From contig NC_059349.1 in assembly GCF_019703515.2 (NCBI RefSeq), forward strand, positions 25,144,744 through 25,208,743: DNA of 64,000 bases. The letters are read 5' to 3'. The notes beneath the pieces are model-generated. The model had not been told where the DNA came from. It was given only the letters and a program-made list of their open reading frames with translations, and ran no database searches. This document shows, in pieces, positions 49,214 through 61,764 of this stretch. The stretch comes from Myxocyprinus asiaticus (lineage: Eukaryota > Chordata > Actinopteri > Cypriniformes > Catostomidae). A program made the position numbers and the translations under genes. Positions within the stretch are counted from its first letter, which is position 1. Each line of letters begins with the position of its first letter.

Positions 49214-51694
49214 AATTTAAAAATTATAAATTTAAAATGTTTTTAAACAGTTTTCCCAAACTTTAGCCCCATCTGTCATAGATCAAAAAACAGACATAGA
49301 CCCATCTCAAAATCACGCTATTTGTAGTTGCTGTGTCGGGCTGGTCCTGATGATCAAACAAACAGAGTAATGTTTTGATAGCGCAAACGCGTTAGCTACA
49401 GTACATGCAGCGCCACGATTAGAGTAGAACTTCTGTCTCAAGACACATTTTTAACAGTTGAAGTTCTTTTTAACTTGACAATGCTTCCAAAAAAAATGGC
49501 ACTCCTACACGAGATGCTTACAAACAGCAAGACACAGCAACGGTCTACTGGAAAACAATTGAAAAACAGCACAGATGTATTGAAAAATGTGTTCTAGGTG
49601 AACGACCCCTTATGGTTGTCTGTGCATATTAAGATGGGATAGGAGAAAGTATCAACACATTGAAAAACATTACACAGATTTTTTTTTGTTTTTATTGTTG
49701 GTTTAACTTAATTTAACTGTGGACATTGGTTTCACACAATGAAAATGAGTTTCTCTGATATGAAATTAAAATGTAGGCTCTACTCACATAATATAAATAT
49801 ACTTTTCTACTGTATAACAAGAATGGTGTTGCTGAGAACTTACAGATCCTCAATCAGTCATTAAACTGATTATCTCTCAGTATTTTCTTCATAAGAAAAG
49901 CAATACATACTGATTTTGCAGCAGTAATGTCCCAACCTCAGCCTAACCATTAGCTCCACAATGGTAACCTTCATAAAAAATTCAACATGACAGAAACTCC
50001 TCTAAATCCCAACATAACAGAACATTACCCTTATGAAAATCGAGAGTTCATGGCAATTTTTTCTGCAAACTTGCCGCAAATTCGCCACTGATCATTTTCA
50101 CATGCAGATGAGGTTTGCGACAAACTTGCAGCAAATTGTCCATTGTTGCCAAAGGTTTGCCGGAGAATAGCTGCAAACTTCTGGCAAACATTTGCAGTGA
50201 ATCAAAAGCTAATTTGCATTTGAAAATAACGAACTGCAAATTTGCAGCTAGTTTACATTTTTGTAAGGATAAACACTAACAAGTCTCCTACTTGTTTCAA
50301 TTTGTGTAGAAATACATTAAAATAACACTTAATTTTAACATTTACTCTCCCAATCCAATCCAATGCAAAGCATTTCATCAATACATTGATGCAACAAATA
50401 TTATCCACATAGTCCCAACACAAGTGGATTAAGTGAACATAGATGGATTGTACACAATGAAATTAAAGTGAAAACAAATGCTAAAGAATTGTGTTGCATT
50501 AATTGACTGTGTTGAATATCACTTGGACTTTATGCAATATAATTATGTTCTCATCTCAAACATAAATGTATTAAGTTGATTTCAAATGTACTGGTTTAGT
50601 ATTTTCAATAGAGCTGCTTTCCCTTTTTTTCAGTGTACACACTTCAGCTTTAAACTTTATAACAGTTGAAAATCAAAAAACAACAAAAAGTTAAAAACAA
50701 GAAGCAGAAAATGAATTCTCTATCCTTAGCATACTGCAATTAAATTGAGACCAATGATAAACAACTCAGCAGAATCAGGAACACTTGTTATACAAAACTT
50801 TTTCTGCAAAGCTCTCTTTTCCAGCCCTCTCTCTCTCTCTTACAGTGCAAGAGAATATGTACATTTTGCTGTCTAGTTCACCCATCTGCAGTCCTTTGTC
50901 AACACCTAGCCTCAGTCCATAAGAACATTTCCTGCACCTAAAATCCTGGCACTCCATTTGTGTACATAAAACCTGTTATGTTATGACAAGGGCCTTCCCT
51001 ATAACTTGCACATGACTGTCTGCTATAAGCCAGCTCAGCATCAGTAACCACTGCTGATTTACAGATCTAAGATATCAACTCTCTTAAATTACTCTCTGCC
51101 AACCCCTCTTAGGCAGAACAGCTATTAATTCAACTGTTTAGTCAACATAAATCCTGATATCTGATATAGATGATAGAGCTGAGATAGCCAGCGTAGCCGT
51201 GAAAACACCTTCTGTTTTTTAAAGAACCGTATCTTTTGTGGTCTTCAAAGTAGCACAGGGATATCTCAGAAAAATGGGTCATTCTACGAAAAACAGGTGC
51301 ATACATCATATATTGCAAATTCCATAAATAAATAAAAAAAATCTTCATAATGATGTCATCGTGCTTTCAACATTTAAGGACAAGTCTCTTTTTTTATTAC
51401 TTTATCTTATGTTTCATTGAATGTCACATATACAGGTTTCCCTATACTGACTCATCTCATATGATACTGAATAATAAAGCACTATGAATCTGAAGAAGGT
51501 TCAGTGCAATCTTATTCATATGTGCCTCGATTGTCATGCCATTAATGACAATGTCCATTCAAACTTTACCACTGCCTAAAGACAATATGTCTGCTGATAA
51601 ATGCCTGCAACTTTACTGGACACTCAGTTCTCTTCAATGAATCTGGCATTGTCAGAAAACTCCCACAAATCCCTGAATGGACTTCACACTATTT
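49214..51694. other. Intron DNA, no bounded element
   Basis: Near 50050-50260 a repeat-like patch has several copies of the GCAAACTT / TTTGCAG words in both orientations (CTTGCCGCAAATTCGCCAC, CTGCAAATTTGCAGC), perhaps an old MITE. A (CT)n tract lies near 50826-50840. Confidence 0.4.
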
Positions 51695-52271
51695 TTAATG
51701 GGGTAGTGTATATGAAAATTCTCTCATCATTTACTCACCCTCATGCCATCCCAGATGTGTATGACTTTCTTTTTTTCTGCTGAACACAAATGAAGATTTT
51801 TACAAGAATATCTTAACTCTGTATGTCCTTTCAATTTAAGTGAATGTTGGCCAGAACTTTGAAGCTCCAAAAATCACAAAGGAAACAAAAAAGTAATCCA
51901 TGTGACTCCATGATAGGTGTCTCAACTCTTTTGGCCCTTTCAATGCAAGTGAATGGTGAATATATGATAAGCGAAATTTATGGAGAATTATAGTAAAAAA
52001 AATATTGATCTGTTTCTTACACACACCTATCATATCGCTTCTGAAGGCATGGATTTAATCACTGGAGACATATGGATTACTTTTATGTTTCCAATATGTG
52101 ATTTCTGGAGCTTCAAAATTCTGGCCAACATTCAATTAAATTGAAAGGACCTACAGAGTTAAGATATTCTTGCAAAAATCTTCATTTGTGTTCAGCAGAA
52201 GACATCTGGGATGGAATGAGGGTGAGTAAATGATGAGAGAATGTTCATTTTTGGGTGAAATAATCCTTTAA
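51695..52271. mobile_element. Palindromic TTAA MITE in inhba intron
   Basis: TTAA 51695-51698 and TTAA 52268-52271 bound about 570 bp whose halves are imperfect reverse complements: CTCATCATTTACTCACCCTC against GAGGGTGAGTAAATGATGAG, and GAACACAAATGAAGATTTTT against the complement near 52180. Relatives at 25844 and 55122. Confidence 0.85.
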
Positions 52272-53565
52272 GTTAAAATGAAATGTTTCAAGCCAATATT
52301 CCCTTACACTGTGGATTAAATTGTCAAACAAACAGCTTAGTGTGCAATGGACTGCCACCACACTAATGTGAATTGTCTTCCCTCTGTTTGAAGTGTCCAT
52401 TCGTTCTTAAGTGAGAAACACAGTGCTTTACGCTTAACCATTACACATATTCCAAAACAGATGGAAATATAAAGAAACAGTCCATAACAGATAAAATATT
52501 TATTTGTCACCAGATCGCAAAACCCCTTGGTATAAATAATAACAACAATAATACTAATTATATTAAATACAATTTACTTTTAACTTTAATAATTAAATAA
52601 AATTAACGATGAATACGTTTTTATTCTTGTAGTCCAATGCTGATTTATTGTGTAAAAAAATAAAACAATTAATTAAAATTGCTTATGAGTTATCAGACAC
52701 TTAAACATAAAAATAATCAGTATGGTATTGGTAAAAAAATAATATCAGTCAATCTCTAGTGTTGAGAGAAGACACTAGAAATTCTGGACGGTAATGAATT
52801 TTAAGAACACTGCTCAGTAAAATGCAGGTGAATGGGAAAGAACAATGTTTTACCATAAATATACTGTATGTCTGAAATATTTTATCAAACTACAGATGAC
52901 CAGTCTTTTTTGTGGAAGAAACACTGCAGCACTGGTTTCTACATTGTATTTGAAGCTGAATGCTGTCTCTATCTCACTGAGTCGTTATCCAACCTGATCT
53001 CTTATCAGAACACCTCTTAACTTGAACAAGAGCTGCTGTGTGTGACGATGTATAAAGAGTTGGCCTTTCTTTCCATATTAAAAGGCATCTGCTCTTCTGG
53101 CACTGCCATTTGGTTCCTGAGTCAGTTCACTGTGGTTTTGTTGTCTTTCTTGTAGGTTTAAATGCATGCCACGTGTCTCTCCTCTGAGGTGACAGCTCTG
53201 AGTGAGGACGACTATTTGGAAGCTCTTAAGTGGTACTGTATTTTTAAGTCACTGTCATGTAAACTCATGGGCATATGCCTCTCCACACTGACTTATTCCT
53301 CTTATTTGGACATGCTTATCATATTGTCACTATTCTGTGTCTGTATTATCTGTTAAAAGTTTGCTATAGTTGTGTCTCTGCAATGCAACATCAATCTTAA
53401 CAACAGAGAAAGGACAAGATTGGAAATAACACATTTGCAATAAAATCAGTTGTCAATAATTTGCCTTGTGCTCAAATGAGCATGGCTACTTGACCACATG
53501 GAGTATCAGAGAATTGTTTGCTTAGTTTTATGTGCAATGCAGTGAGTCTTAATAATGTTTATACT

Positions 53566-54217
53566 CAGTGCTGGGTAGTAACGGATTACATACTGTATAA
53601 TGTGGATTATGTAATCAGATGACAAAAATCAAGTACTTTTAATTAGGTTAAATTACATTTTAAAATACTCAATCAGATAACAGTTACTTTTTTTTATGGA
53701 TTATTTGATTACATATTAATCAGGCAATGGCAGTAAATTGTACATAATTTATTAATTTCCCTAATTCTTTTTTTAAATCTTTTACATTTTTCATTCCATA
53801 TGAGGCTACCGCTGCTGATGAATAGCTGCGAACTATTATGTCTACATCATATCCAGTGACCTTCACTAATTATTGATACTAAAAATGTTAAACCTGTAAG
53901 ACAATTGTTTTAAAAACTCCTTTTCTAAATAAGAATAATTCATCTTTTTCAGCCATTTTTGCCAAAATAGGGAGTGAAACAAAAAAAAACAAACAATCAT
54001 ATCATTTCTCATATTTTGATCTATTAAGTGCATTTAAGCAACATTATATCAAAATAGTATAGATTATCAAGGTTAAATTAAGTCAGAGGTAATCCAAAAA
54101 TAATCAGATTATATTACCTAAACAATATAATCCAAGAAATTACATTACTGTTTGCACTTTTAGTCATGTAATTTGTAATCAGTACCAGATTGCAATTGAA
54201 GTAATCTACCAGCACTT
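53566..54217. mobile_element. hAT MITE with perfect 8-bp duplication
   Basis: CAGTGCTGGGTAGTAACGG at the left and CTACCAGCACTT at the right are inverted ends. Flanks TTTATACT at 53558-53565 and 54218-54225 are identical, as hAT transposition leaves. Subterminal ATTAC/GTAAT words recur along both halves. 652 bp, no transposase. Confidence 0.87.
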
Positions 54218-54225
54218 TTTATACT

Positions 54226-55117
54226 TTATATAGTTAATAATGTGCATACTTCATAATGTTTGTACTTATACTGTATGTTAAATATAGAGTAGACAGATTT
54301 GCTACATATCGACACTGTGTATCATATGCTTGGATGTATGTTAAATTCTGCACTGTAGTTTCCTGAAGGACCATTTTTGTCTATTACTCTACAATGTGTA
54401 AAAATGACTATAAACCTGACCTTGACTTTGAACAGACAAAACACTCGAGAGATCTAACGAGAGATGAGACTTGAGATCACTCTGTAACCCCTTACTGAGA
54501 TCTCGTCTAGACACTACACACTAAGGGAATTCACAATTTGATGTCATATCATTGATCGCTTTTGTGTCCGTTAAAAGAAAATCCACCCAAAACTAGTCTT
54601 AACAAGATGTCTCACTGTAGTCAGATGTACTGTTGTACCAGGATGTAAAAGTGATATTACAATCCCTGATCACTGCCACAATAGAAGTGACAATTATCAG
54701 ATGACCACAGCACAAAAGATATTCCAAACATAATCTAGTTTTATCTTGCATTTACCTATAATACAATCTTGCACTGTTTTGTTTCATACAATACACAAAA
54801 GCTATCATCTATCCTTTCCCTAAAAATAAAGCCTCAGGTGTGAAATGCCACAGGGGTCAAAAGTTGAAATAAACAGTCTTCTATTTATAAATAAATCGAA
54901 GGATGGATTATGGATTTGGCCAATGGGGCCATTGCCCTGGGGCCTCTGACTGTCAAGGCCCTCCAGGTGAGAAACACCTGGAAATAAGCCACTGCAGGTA
55001 AAATTGATGTTGATAGATAAACAGCACTTGACAGTGACTATTGCTATATCTCACAATTATCACATATCTCACTATATTATATCTCACAATTGCGGCAAGC
55101 AGGGGCTGCACGAGCAC
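54226..55117. other. Intron DNA, no bounded element
   Basis: Short tract near 55050-55095 (ATATCTCACAATTGCGGC) recalls the units of the minisatellite at 12070, only two to three copies. Confidence 0.4.
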
Positions 55118-55370
55118 TTAAAGGAATAGTTAACCCAAAAATGAAAATTTTCTCACATTTACTCACCCATTTTGCCATCTCAAACTTGTATGAATTTCTT
55201 TCTTCTGCAGAACACAAATGAAGATATTTTGAAGGATCTATAATCTGTTTTTCTACAGACAATGTAAGTCAGTAGAGTCCAAAACTTTCAAGCTCCAAAA
55301 AGTACATAAAGTCAGCATAAAAGTAACCCAAACGACTCCAATGTTTAAATCCAGTGCTCTTTGCATGTGC
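55118..55370. mobile_element. Left half of a TTAA MITE
   Basis: TTAA then AGGAATAGTTAACCC, ACTCACCC and AACACAAATGAAGATATTTT are the left-end text of the family seen complete at 51699-52267. The right end is missing or unrecognisable. Confidence 0.6.
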
Positions 55371-57980
55371 CAAGGACAAGGTAGTGTAATCAAGCTTCTC
55401 TCATGATCGCGGCAGTGAGCCTGCAGATGTCAAGATTTATAGTGGAAAAGGGGTTACAAAGGGGTCTGATTGTAAATGAGATGGCTGGTGGAGTTCAGGG
55501 CGCGCACTTGTCTGTGTGGGCGCCTCATGCCACCACCGGCAAGATGCCACTCTGGCCGGCTGCCCATGTCGCCCATGCCGAAATACGCCACTGCATGCGA
55601 GAGAAGGGATGGTACGATTAACCTTAATTTCCTGTGTCATCTACGAGAAGCTCTCTCACTCTCACACTGAACCTCCTGACAGCATCAATAGAAGAGTTTG
55701 AAGGCCTTTGCAAGCCTGAGAGAACATCTGTAAATGAAGCATCTTTCCCTCTCTCTCTCAGAAGACAAAAACTGGCAATGGAATGCCACTACTGATGTTT
55801 TTTCCTTTTTTCAAACTTTTGATGAGTCTCACGTCCACTCCGACCAACTCATCCAGTCTCACTGTTGAACTAAGATACTTTCAAAGAAACCCTGACCATT
55901 CCACACACCAACAGAGCAGCCCAGAGTAATTTACTGGGCCCCATATTTTGATGAATGGAGCAATTATGGCCAGCTAACAGCCCTGTGGGTTTTGTATGGG
56001 ATCAAACCACCCCATCCTCTTTTTAGGCCCTGGTGCATCATTAACACCCCTGCAATCTCACAAAGGCTTAGAGGGGCCTTTTTTAATCTAAGGTTCATTC
56101 AAAAGATCTATTTATAGCATCAGAGGCATTATGCACATTTATGTAAGCAAACAGGCACAAAAGGCAGTGCGGTCACATGTTTTCGGGCTCCTTTTTGCAC
56201 TCGATGATAGCGGCAAATAAAATGCCACAGAACTTGTCCCATTAAGCATGTATGGAACACAGCGGGACTGTTGGTGGTCAATCTGTGTATAAGAATCACA
56301 TGTGACTGCCATCATGGACTACAATGGTGTTCTAAAGATAGGTCAGCCTTGTTATGTTTAGAAACACTGCTTTATTGTTTGTGCAAGAATGCCATGAGAT
56401 TGGTGTGCCGTTTCATCCATCCGCTTCTGTGGCACACTGTACCCCATTCAGATAAATGTCGTTAGCTTTTTTACAGCAGTGTCATGCTGATTTGTGGATC
56501 AGTGACACTGTTATAAATAAGTCATGAGGAACCAATTAAAAATGGAATGTACTTGTGGATCTTCCCATCCCAGATTTAGTCCATTGTACCAAGCAGGATA
56601 TAGTCTTTGTTACTTGTAATGCCAAAGAATAATTCAATAAGATAGAGCATTGTTTACATGATTGTAGTTTTTCTGATCCTCCATAAAATAGCACAGTAGT
56701 GGCAGATTATTAGATGAGTGACAGGGCACAATAACATGAGCAGTTGGTCTGTATGACAGTAAAAAACAATGACTGATGCCTTTTTGCGAATAGTTGGCAT
56801 TAATTGGAAGCATACCATGTACAGATTGTTACAACTTTGCGTGTTACAACTTTGAACCGTTTCTGTTTTCAACTCATTTTGAAACTGATTTGGTAAATTA
56901 ACTTTGGTAAACAAAAGTGTCAGTTTGCTATTATTTGGCAGGACCAAAGATGTTTAAGTGGCATCATTCAATAGCAGCATCATTTCCTTATTTGACCTCA
57001 GTAGCGCAGCACTGAGAGCCTCCCACAGCAGTGTACAGTCAGAGTGTTAATATTCCACAGCTGCAGAGCATGTGTTCCCCTTACATTGACTCCCTGTATC
57101 TCTCACAGACCTCCGCTAACACCTACCTGAGTGCTTTTTAAAAGCACTCCTTGGAAACGGTAGTCTGAGTGGAGCCATTTAAGGTGACATCCACTGTACA
57201 TTATATATACTGCAAGCATTTTCTGTGCATATCTTAACAAGGAAACCATGCACAGAGGTCTTCAACTAACAAGGCGAAATATGTGTCAGCTCAAACAGTT
57301 TACAAACAAAAAACAATTACCTTTTCCCCATTTAACTCAGAAACAGAGGCATAAGTTTAGATAAAACCCTTATAATAGTCTTCATTAATGCACCATAAAC
57401 AAGCATTATATAATGCTTAACAGATCAGATCAGAGAACAGTTAATGTTCAGTCATGAATGTGAATGTGTGAAAATATATGAATCAAATTGTAATAACATT
57501 TCCACATGTACGCACACACTGGAAAAAGTGGATATGCACAACTGTTACTTTAAGGAGTTATTTATACTTGATCTAAACCTTAAAAATGAATTTTGTTGGT
57601 GTAACCTCATGTAGTTAAGTTGATTGTCATTTTAAATAATATTTTTGACTTGAATAAAACCAGTCAATTTAGATGTTACCACATGTAGCACATTTAAGTT
57701 ACCTACAGTGCATTAATGATCTGTTAAGCATTATACCATATAACAATGTTTGTTAATGTATTAATGAAATTTATTATAGTGTTACCAACAAAAGATGTTA
57801 AAAGTCATAATAATTAACATTTATTGTACTTAACCATTTCTCCACTGTCTCGATCAACAGGTGTGGCAGCTCATTACTTAGCACCATGAGCAGACTATTA
57901 ATATGTCATGTTAGATAATTTCCTCTCAAGCAAAGACTAATAAGCCTTTATTAGTACACTGGCACTGAATGGCAACTCAC
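55371..57980. other. Intron DNA near exon 1
   Basis: No gene or bounded element recognised. The frames at 55403-55701 overlap on both strands and resemble no family. Confidence 0.5.
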
Positions 57981-58434
57981 CTGGCTCTGCAAAGGTGATG
58001 ATCTCAAAGGGCTGTTCCTCAGGTAGCTCTCTGTGCTGTCCGAGTGCCCCTCCTTCTTCCTCCATCTCCACCGTGCCATCCTCCCCCACCCGTCCTACAT
58101 GCAGCTTACGGATGGCATTGAGCAGGGCGGCGCGGGGCACCGGGTGTGTGATGTTGGGACGGGCATTTAGATGCAGCATATTGAGGATGTGCCTCTTGAC
58201 CGCCTCCACCATGTCAGTCTGCTCTTCCGAGCCCACCGAGTCTCTCTGTCTCTGGGCTAGAGCACAGGAGGGACAGGAGGTCACGGGATCACCCTCCAGA
58301 GACCCAACTTCCTGCTGCTGCAGGTGCTGCCCCTCTGTGCCCGGCACAAGTGTCTCGGCCAGCGTGGGTGAGCAGCCACCTGATAAACAGCCGGAGAGGA
58401 TAAGCACCCCTGTCATCAGCGTGAAAGAGGACAT
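57981..58434 (-). CDS. Inhibin/activin beta A subunit, coding exon 1
   Basis: ATG 58434 (A at -3, fair context) gives 151 codons plus the first base of Gly152; donor CCAG/GTGAGT. Residues 1-20 form a signal peptide (SSFTLMTGVLILSGCLSGG). The prodomain has CPSCALA (53-59) and the well-kept MVEAVKRHILNMLHLN and HPVPRAALLNAIRKLHVG blocks (75-114), typical of activin beta A. An N-glycosylation sequon NIT is at 94-96. An upstream in-frame GTG at 58453-58455 is not taken as the start. A second Met at residue 7 is possible but would shorten the signal peptide. Joined with exon 2 the protein is 418 residues (human 426). Secreted regulator of gonadal, pituitary and embryonic signalling. Confidence 0.94.
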
Positions 58435-58633
58435 CCTGAGTGACGGCAAACTCACACCTCAGTCTCGGCTTCACGCAATCTGTCCTGCTCCACTGCCAAC
58501 AGATCACAGTCAGCGCTCTGGCTTACTGGTCAAATCAATACGAGGGGCCAGTCCAAAATAATCCTTATCTGAATGGAGCAGTCATGTTGATAAAGTTCAA
58601 GAGCTGAATGAAGAGCTGATGGTTCCCCTGCAG

Positions 58634-58651
58634 GTATATATAAATATATAT
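58634..58651 (-). promoter_or_regulatory. Candidate inhba TATA region
   Basis: TATATATTTATATATA on the minus strand, about 200 bp upstream of the start ATG and flanked on both sides by CTGCAG. Position fits a core promoter with a 5' UTR of about 170 nt. A simple AT-rich tract is the alternative, and an upstream non-coding exon cannot be excluded. Confidence 0.35.
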
Positions 58652-58659
58652 CTGCTCCT

Positions 58660-59913
58660 GCAGTTGAGCTGCAGTTTATCAGCTGTAGGCAACTCCTGCG
58701 CAGCGTGTAGCTCCTGGTGCTCGTCTGGGCTGCTGTGTGCTGTGCAGCAGAGCTCTGGAGAAACCTGACAGAGCAGAGCAGAGCAAAGCACACTGTGCTG
58801 GAGTTGAATGGTTTAGTGGAAAGTGGGCAGGGTTAGTCCTCTGACTCGCAATCTCTTTTCTGGCTTCTCATTGTGTGTACCCTCTCTCCTTCTCTCCCTG
58901 TAATTATACCTTCCTCCTCTTCATCCCTCCCTCTCACTTTATTACTATCTTTCTCACTACTGACTCACTGACTTTTTCATCTGCCTCCCTCTATCTCTCT
59001 CCTCAGTGACTCATCCAGTAACGGGTGTACCGATTTTTCTCCAGAGAATGTAAGTTGCTCTTATGTGCTCTCTTTCTCTTTTCACTCTCTCCTGCCATCA
59101 CTTCATCAGCACCTGTTGTGCAGGCTGGCTGACTGTGTGGTGGAATAACCTCCTGGGGAGGAAAAGCCGATGGGTCAACATGATTATCATAGCTATCTGT
59201 GTGCATTACACGTGTAAACACACAGCGACTCATTAACGCTTTCTTAGGCACACATACATATGAACACACTTTTCCTTGAAAAAGAAAGTATGTAAGTAAG
59301 AGAGTAAGGCACATTACATACATATACTACAAATATACCACACAACAAAACCGTTGCACTGAAAACCCCAATAAGTTGGCTTTACTCAATTGATTGAGTA
59401 AACTCGTTCCCTCAATTGAAATGAGTAATGGCATCTCCAAAACTTGTGTAATTAAGTTCACTTAACTTGGTGATCATATAGAATGAACTTAACTATTTAA
59501 GTTTAGGTAATAAGATGCAAGTAGACTTGACCAAGATTTGGTACTTAAAGTTGTTTCTGCTTAATAATGTTTATTGAATGGACTCAAATTTAGGTCATAC
59601 TGTACAATAACACAGCTTATATAATGATTATGAATAAATGTATTTCTCCATAGAAATGCATACACACTTAAAATATCAAACCAGTTGGCAACTGCAAACA
59701 AATTAATTTGAACCACTTTTCTGAGCCATTATTTCAATTACTTTTAACCAACTGGTCACCAGGTGATTTTTTTGAGAATGTATGTAAGTTGGTTCACACA
59801 GGTGTCATTTCAGAGTAACCACAGTGTAGTCCATTACATTAAGTACAGACATGTTCCACAAAGAATGACTGCCAGAAAATGTCTAAAATACTTTTTGTCT
59901 AAAATTTGAAATA
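58660..59913. other. inhba 5' flank, no gene recognised
   Basis: Pyrimidine-rich DNA near 58855-59010 and non-coding AT-rich DNA to 59913. Near 59355-59530 the ACTCAATTGATTGAGTAAAC palindrome and repeats of TTAAGTT/AACTTAA suggest an old MITE without definable ends. Confidence 0.45.
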
Positions 59914-59915
59914 TA

Positions 59916-60333
59916 TAGTACTGTGTAAAAGTTTTTGCCACTTGTGAAAAATGTTGCATAGTGAACATTTCTTCAAAAATAAAGCCATAAATAGTTTTCA
60001 TTTATCATTTAACGTAATACAAATTCATGTAAACATAAAAATGTTTAAATCAATATTTGGTGTGAACACATTTGCCTTCAAAACAGCACCAATTCCCCTA
60101 GGTACACCTGGACACTGTTTTTCTTGGTTGTCGGCAGATAGGATGTTCCAAGCTTCTTGGAGAATTCGCCACAGTTCTTCTGTCTATTTAGGCTGTCTCA
60201 ACTGCTTCTGTCTCTTTATGTAATCCCAGACTGACTTGATGTTCAGTGGGGGGGGCTCTGTGGGGGCCATGCCATCTGTTGCAGGGCTCCCTGTTCCTGT
60301 CCCTTATGTGCCTAAGACGTTTGCACAGTACTG
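59916..60333. mobile_element. Tc1-type MITE
   Basis: TAGTACTGTGTAAAAG...GCCAC at the left and GTGCCTAAGACGTTTGCACA then GTACTG at the right are inverted, with TA on both sides (59914-59915, 60334-60335). Interior text (CAAAACAGCACCAATTCCCC, GGTACACCTGGACAC) is a non-coding remnant of a Tc1 parent. Confidence 0.82.
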
Positions 60334-60339
60334 TATATA

Positions 60340-61760
60340 CACCAATCAGCCACAACATTAAAACCACCTGCTTAATATGTAGGTCCCCCTCATGCCGCCA
60401 AAACAGCACCAACCCGCACCTCAGAATATCATTCTGAGATGCTATCCTTCTCACCACAATTGTAAAGTGTGGTTATCCGAGTTACCGTAGACTTTGTCAG
60501 TTTGAACCAGTCTGGCCATTCTCTGTTGACCTCTCTCATCAACAAGGCGTTTCCGTCCGCAGAACTCGCGCTCACTGGATGTTTTTTGTTTTTGGCACCA
60601 TTCTGAGTAAATTTTAGAGACTGTTGTTGTCATGGTTCTGGTGAGTTCGTCGGTCAGTTCTGTTTATTTTGTTATTTCTGTCCCTCATGTGTCTCTGGCG
60701 CTGTCAGCATGCGTGATCAGTGTTTCCATGGGAACACTGATTATTCCCATGGGAACGCTGATCACGCCACTAATTAGCATGCTAGCAGCACCTGTCTCTC
60801 CACTAATTCACTGCCCATTTAAGCCCTTCATTGTGTCATGTTCTTTGCTAGACTGTTGTTTGGTGTTGAAGTAACTCATCTCGCTCTCTCTGCCTAGTTG
60901 GTCCTGTCTCGTGTATCTGTTTTGGTTGCCCGTCTCTGCCCATGTGTTGGGAGTGTGGTTGCCTTCCAGTTTGCTGTACGCTTGTTCTCTTCATCCACAT
61001 CTCTTCAATGGAGGATTCCTCACGAATCTGCTCCTGACTACCACAACGCATACACTTGCCTATGAACACACTCTTCACGAAGGATTCCTTATGGATCTGC
61101 TCACTACTGCAGTCAGTGCCGGGATCTCCACACTTCACCTGGATCTGCTGAAGTTATAATTTATTGTTAATAAATCCTTTGAACTGTTCCTCTGCTCTTG
61201 GGTTGTGTGTGAAAATCCCAGGAGATCAGCAGTTACAGAAATACTCAAACCAGCCCGTCTGGCACCAACAATCATCCATGCGATTATCTAATCAGCCAAT
61301 CATGTGGCAGCAGTGCAGAGCATAACATCATCAGGATCTTCAGTTAATGTTCAAATCAGAATGAGGAAAAAATGTGATCTCAGTGATTTCGACCGTGGCA
61401 TGATTGTTGGTGCCAGATGGTCTGTTTTGAGTATTTCTGTAACTGCATATCTCATGGGATTTTCACGCACAATAGTCTCTAGAATTTACTGCTGAATGGT
61501 GCCAAAAACAAAAAACATCCACTGAGCAGCAGTTCTGTAGATGGAAATGCCTTGTTGATGAGAGAGGTCAACAAATAATGGCCAGACTGGTTCAAACTGA
61601 CAAAGTCTATGGTAACTCAGATAACCGCTCTGTACAATTGTGGTGAGAAGAATATAATCTCAGAATGCTATTCTGAGATGCGGGTTGGCACTGTTTTGCC
61701 GGAAAGAGGGGGACCTGCACAATTTTAGGCAGGTGGTTTTAATGTTGTGGCTGATCGGTG
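60340..61760. mobile_element. Tc1-type MITE, long arms, carrying a solo LTR
   Basis: CACCAATCAGCCACAACATT and its inverse AATGTTGTGGCTGATCGGTG bound the element, TA on both sides. Both arms, over about 290 bp, contain remnants of the same Tc1 transposase N-terminus facing each other: minus YSEWCQKQKTSSEREFCG at 60451-60633 and plus FDRGMIVGARWSVLSISVTA at 61380-61495. So the element is a head-to-head rearrangement of a Tc1 5' region. The left arm is broken by the LTR at 60628-61201. Confidence 0.85.
60628..61201 (+). mobile_element. Probable solo LTR nested in the Tc1 MITE
   Basis: 574 bp starting TGTCATGGTTCTGG, with AATAAATCC near the right end, flanked by GTTGT at 60623-60627 and 61202-61206. 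The uninterrupted relative at 63136-63757 reads GAGACTGTTTTGTGTGAAAA over the same site, confirming the empty-site structure. The right end (CTCTTGG) lacks the usual CA, so slight end loss or another retroelement class is possible. No coding part. Confidence 0.7.
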
Positions 61761-61764
61761 TATA

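Larger units (their letters stand above)
48665..57980 (-). other. inhba intron (9.3 kb)
   Basis: Bounded by donor CAG/GTGAGT (exon end 57981) and acceptor CCACAG/GTGATG (exon start 48664), phase 1. It holds a SINE (48785-49213), a TTAA MITE (51695-52271), a hAT MITE (53566-54217), a partial TTAA MITE (55118-55370) and otherwise unrecognised non-coding DNA. Human INHBA also has two coding exons split at the corresponding place (after the ...ITFAE-x-G text). Confidence 0.92.

Noticed and set aside
58435..58455. Seven-codon upstream extension of inhba exon 1 starting at 58455
   Set aside because: The first codon is GTG. The ATG at 58434 has a fair context and is followed directly by a good signal peptide.
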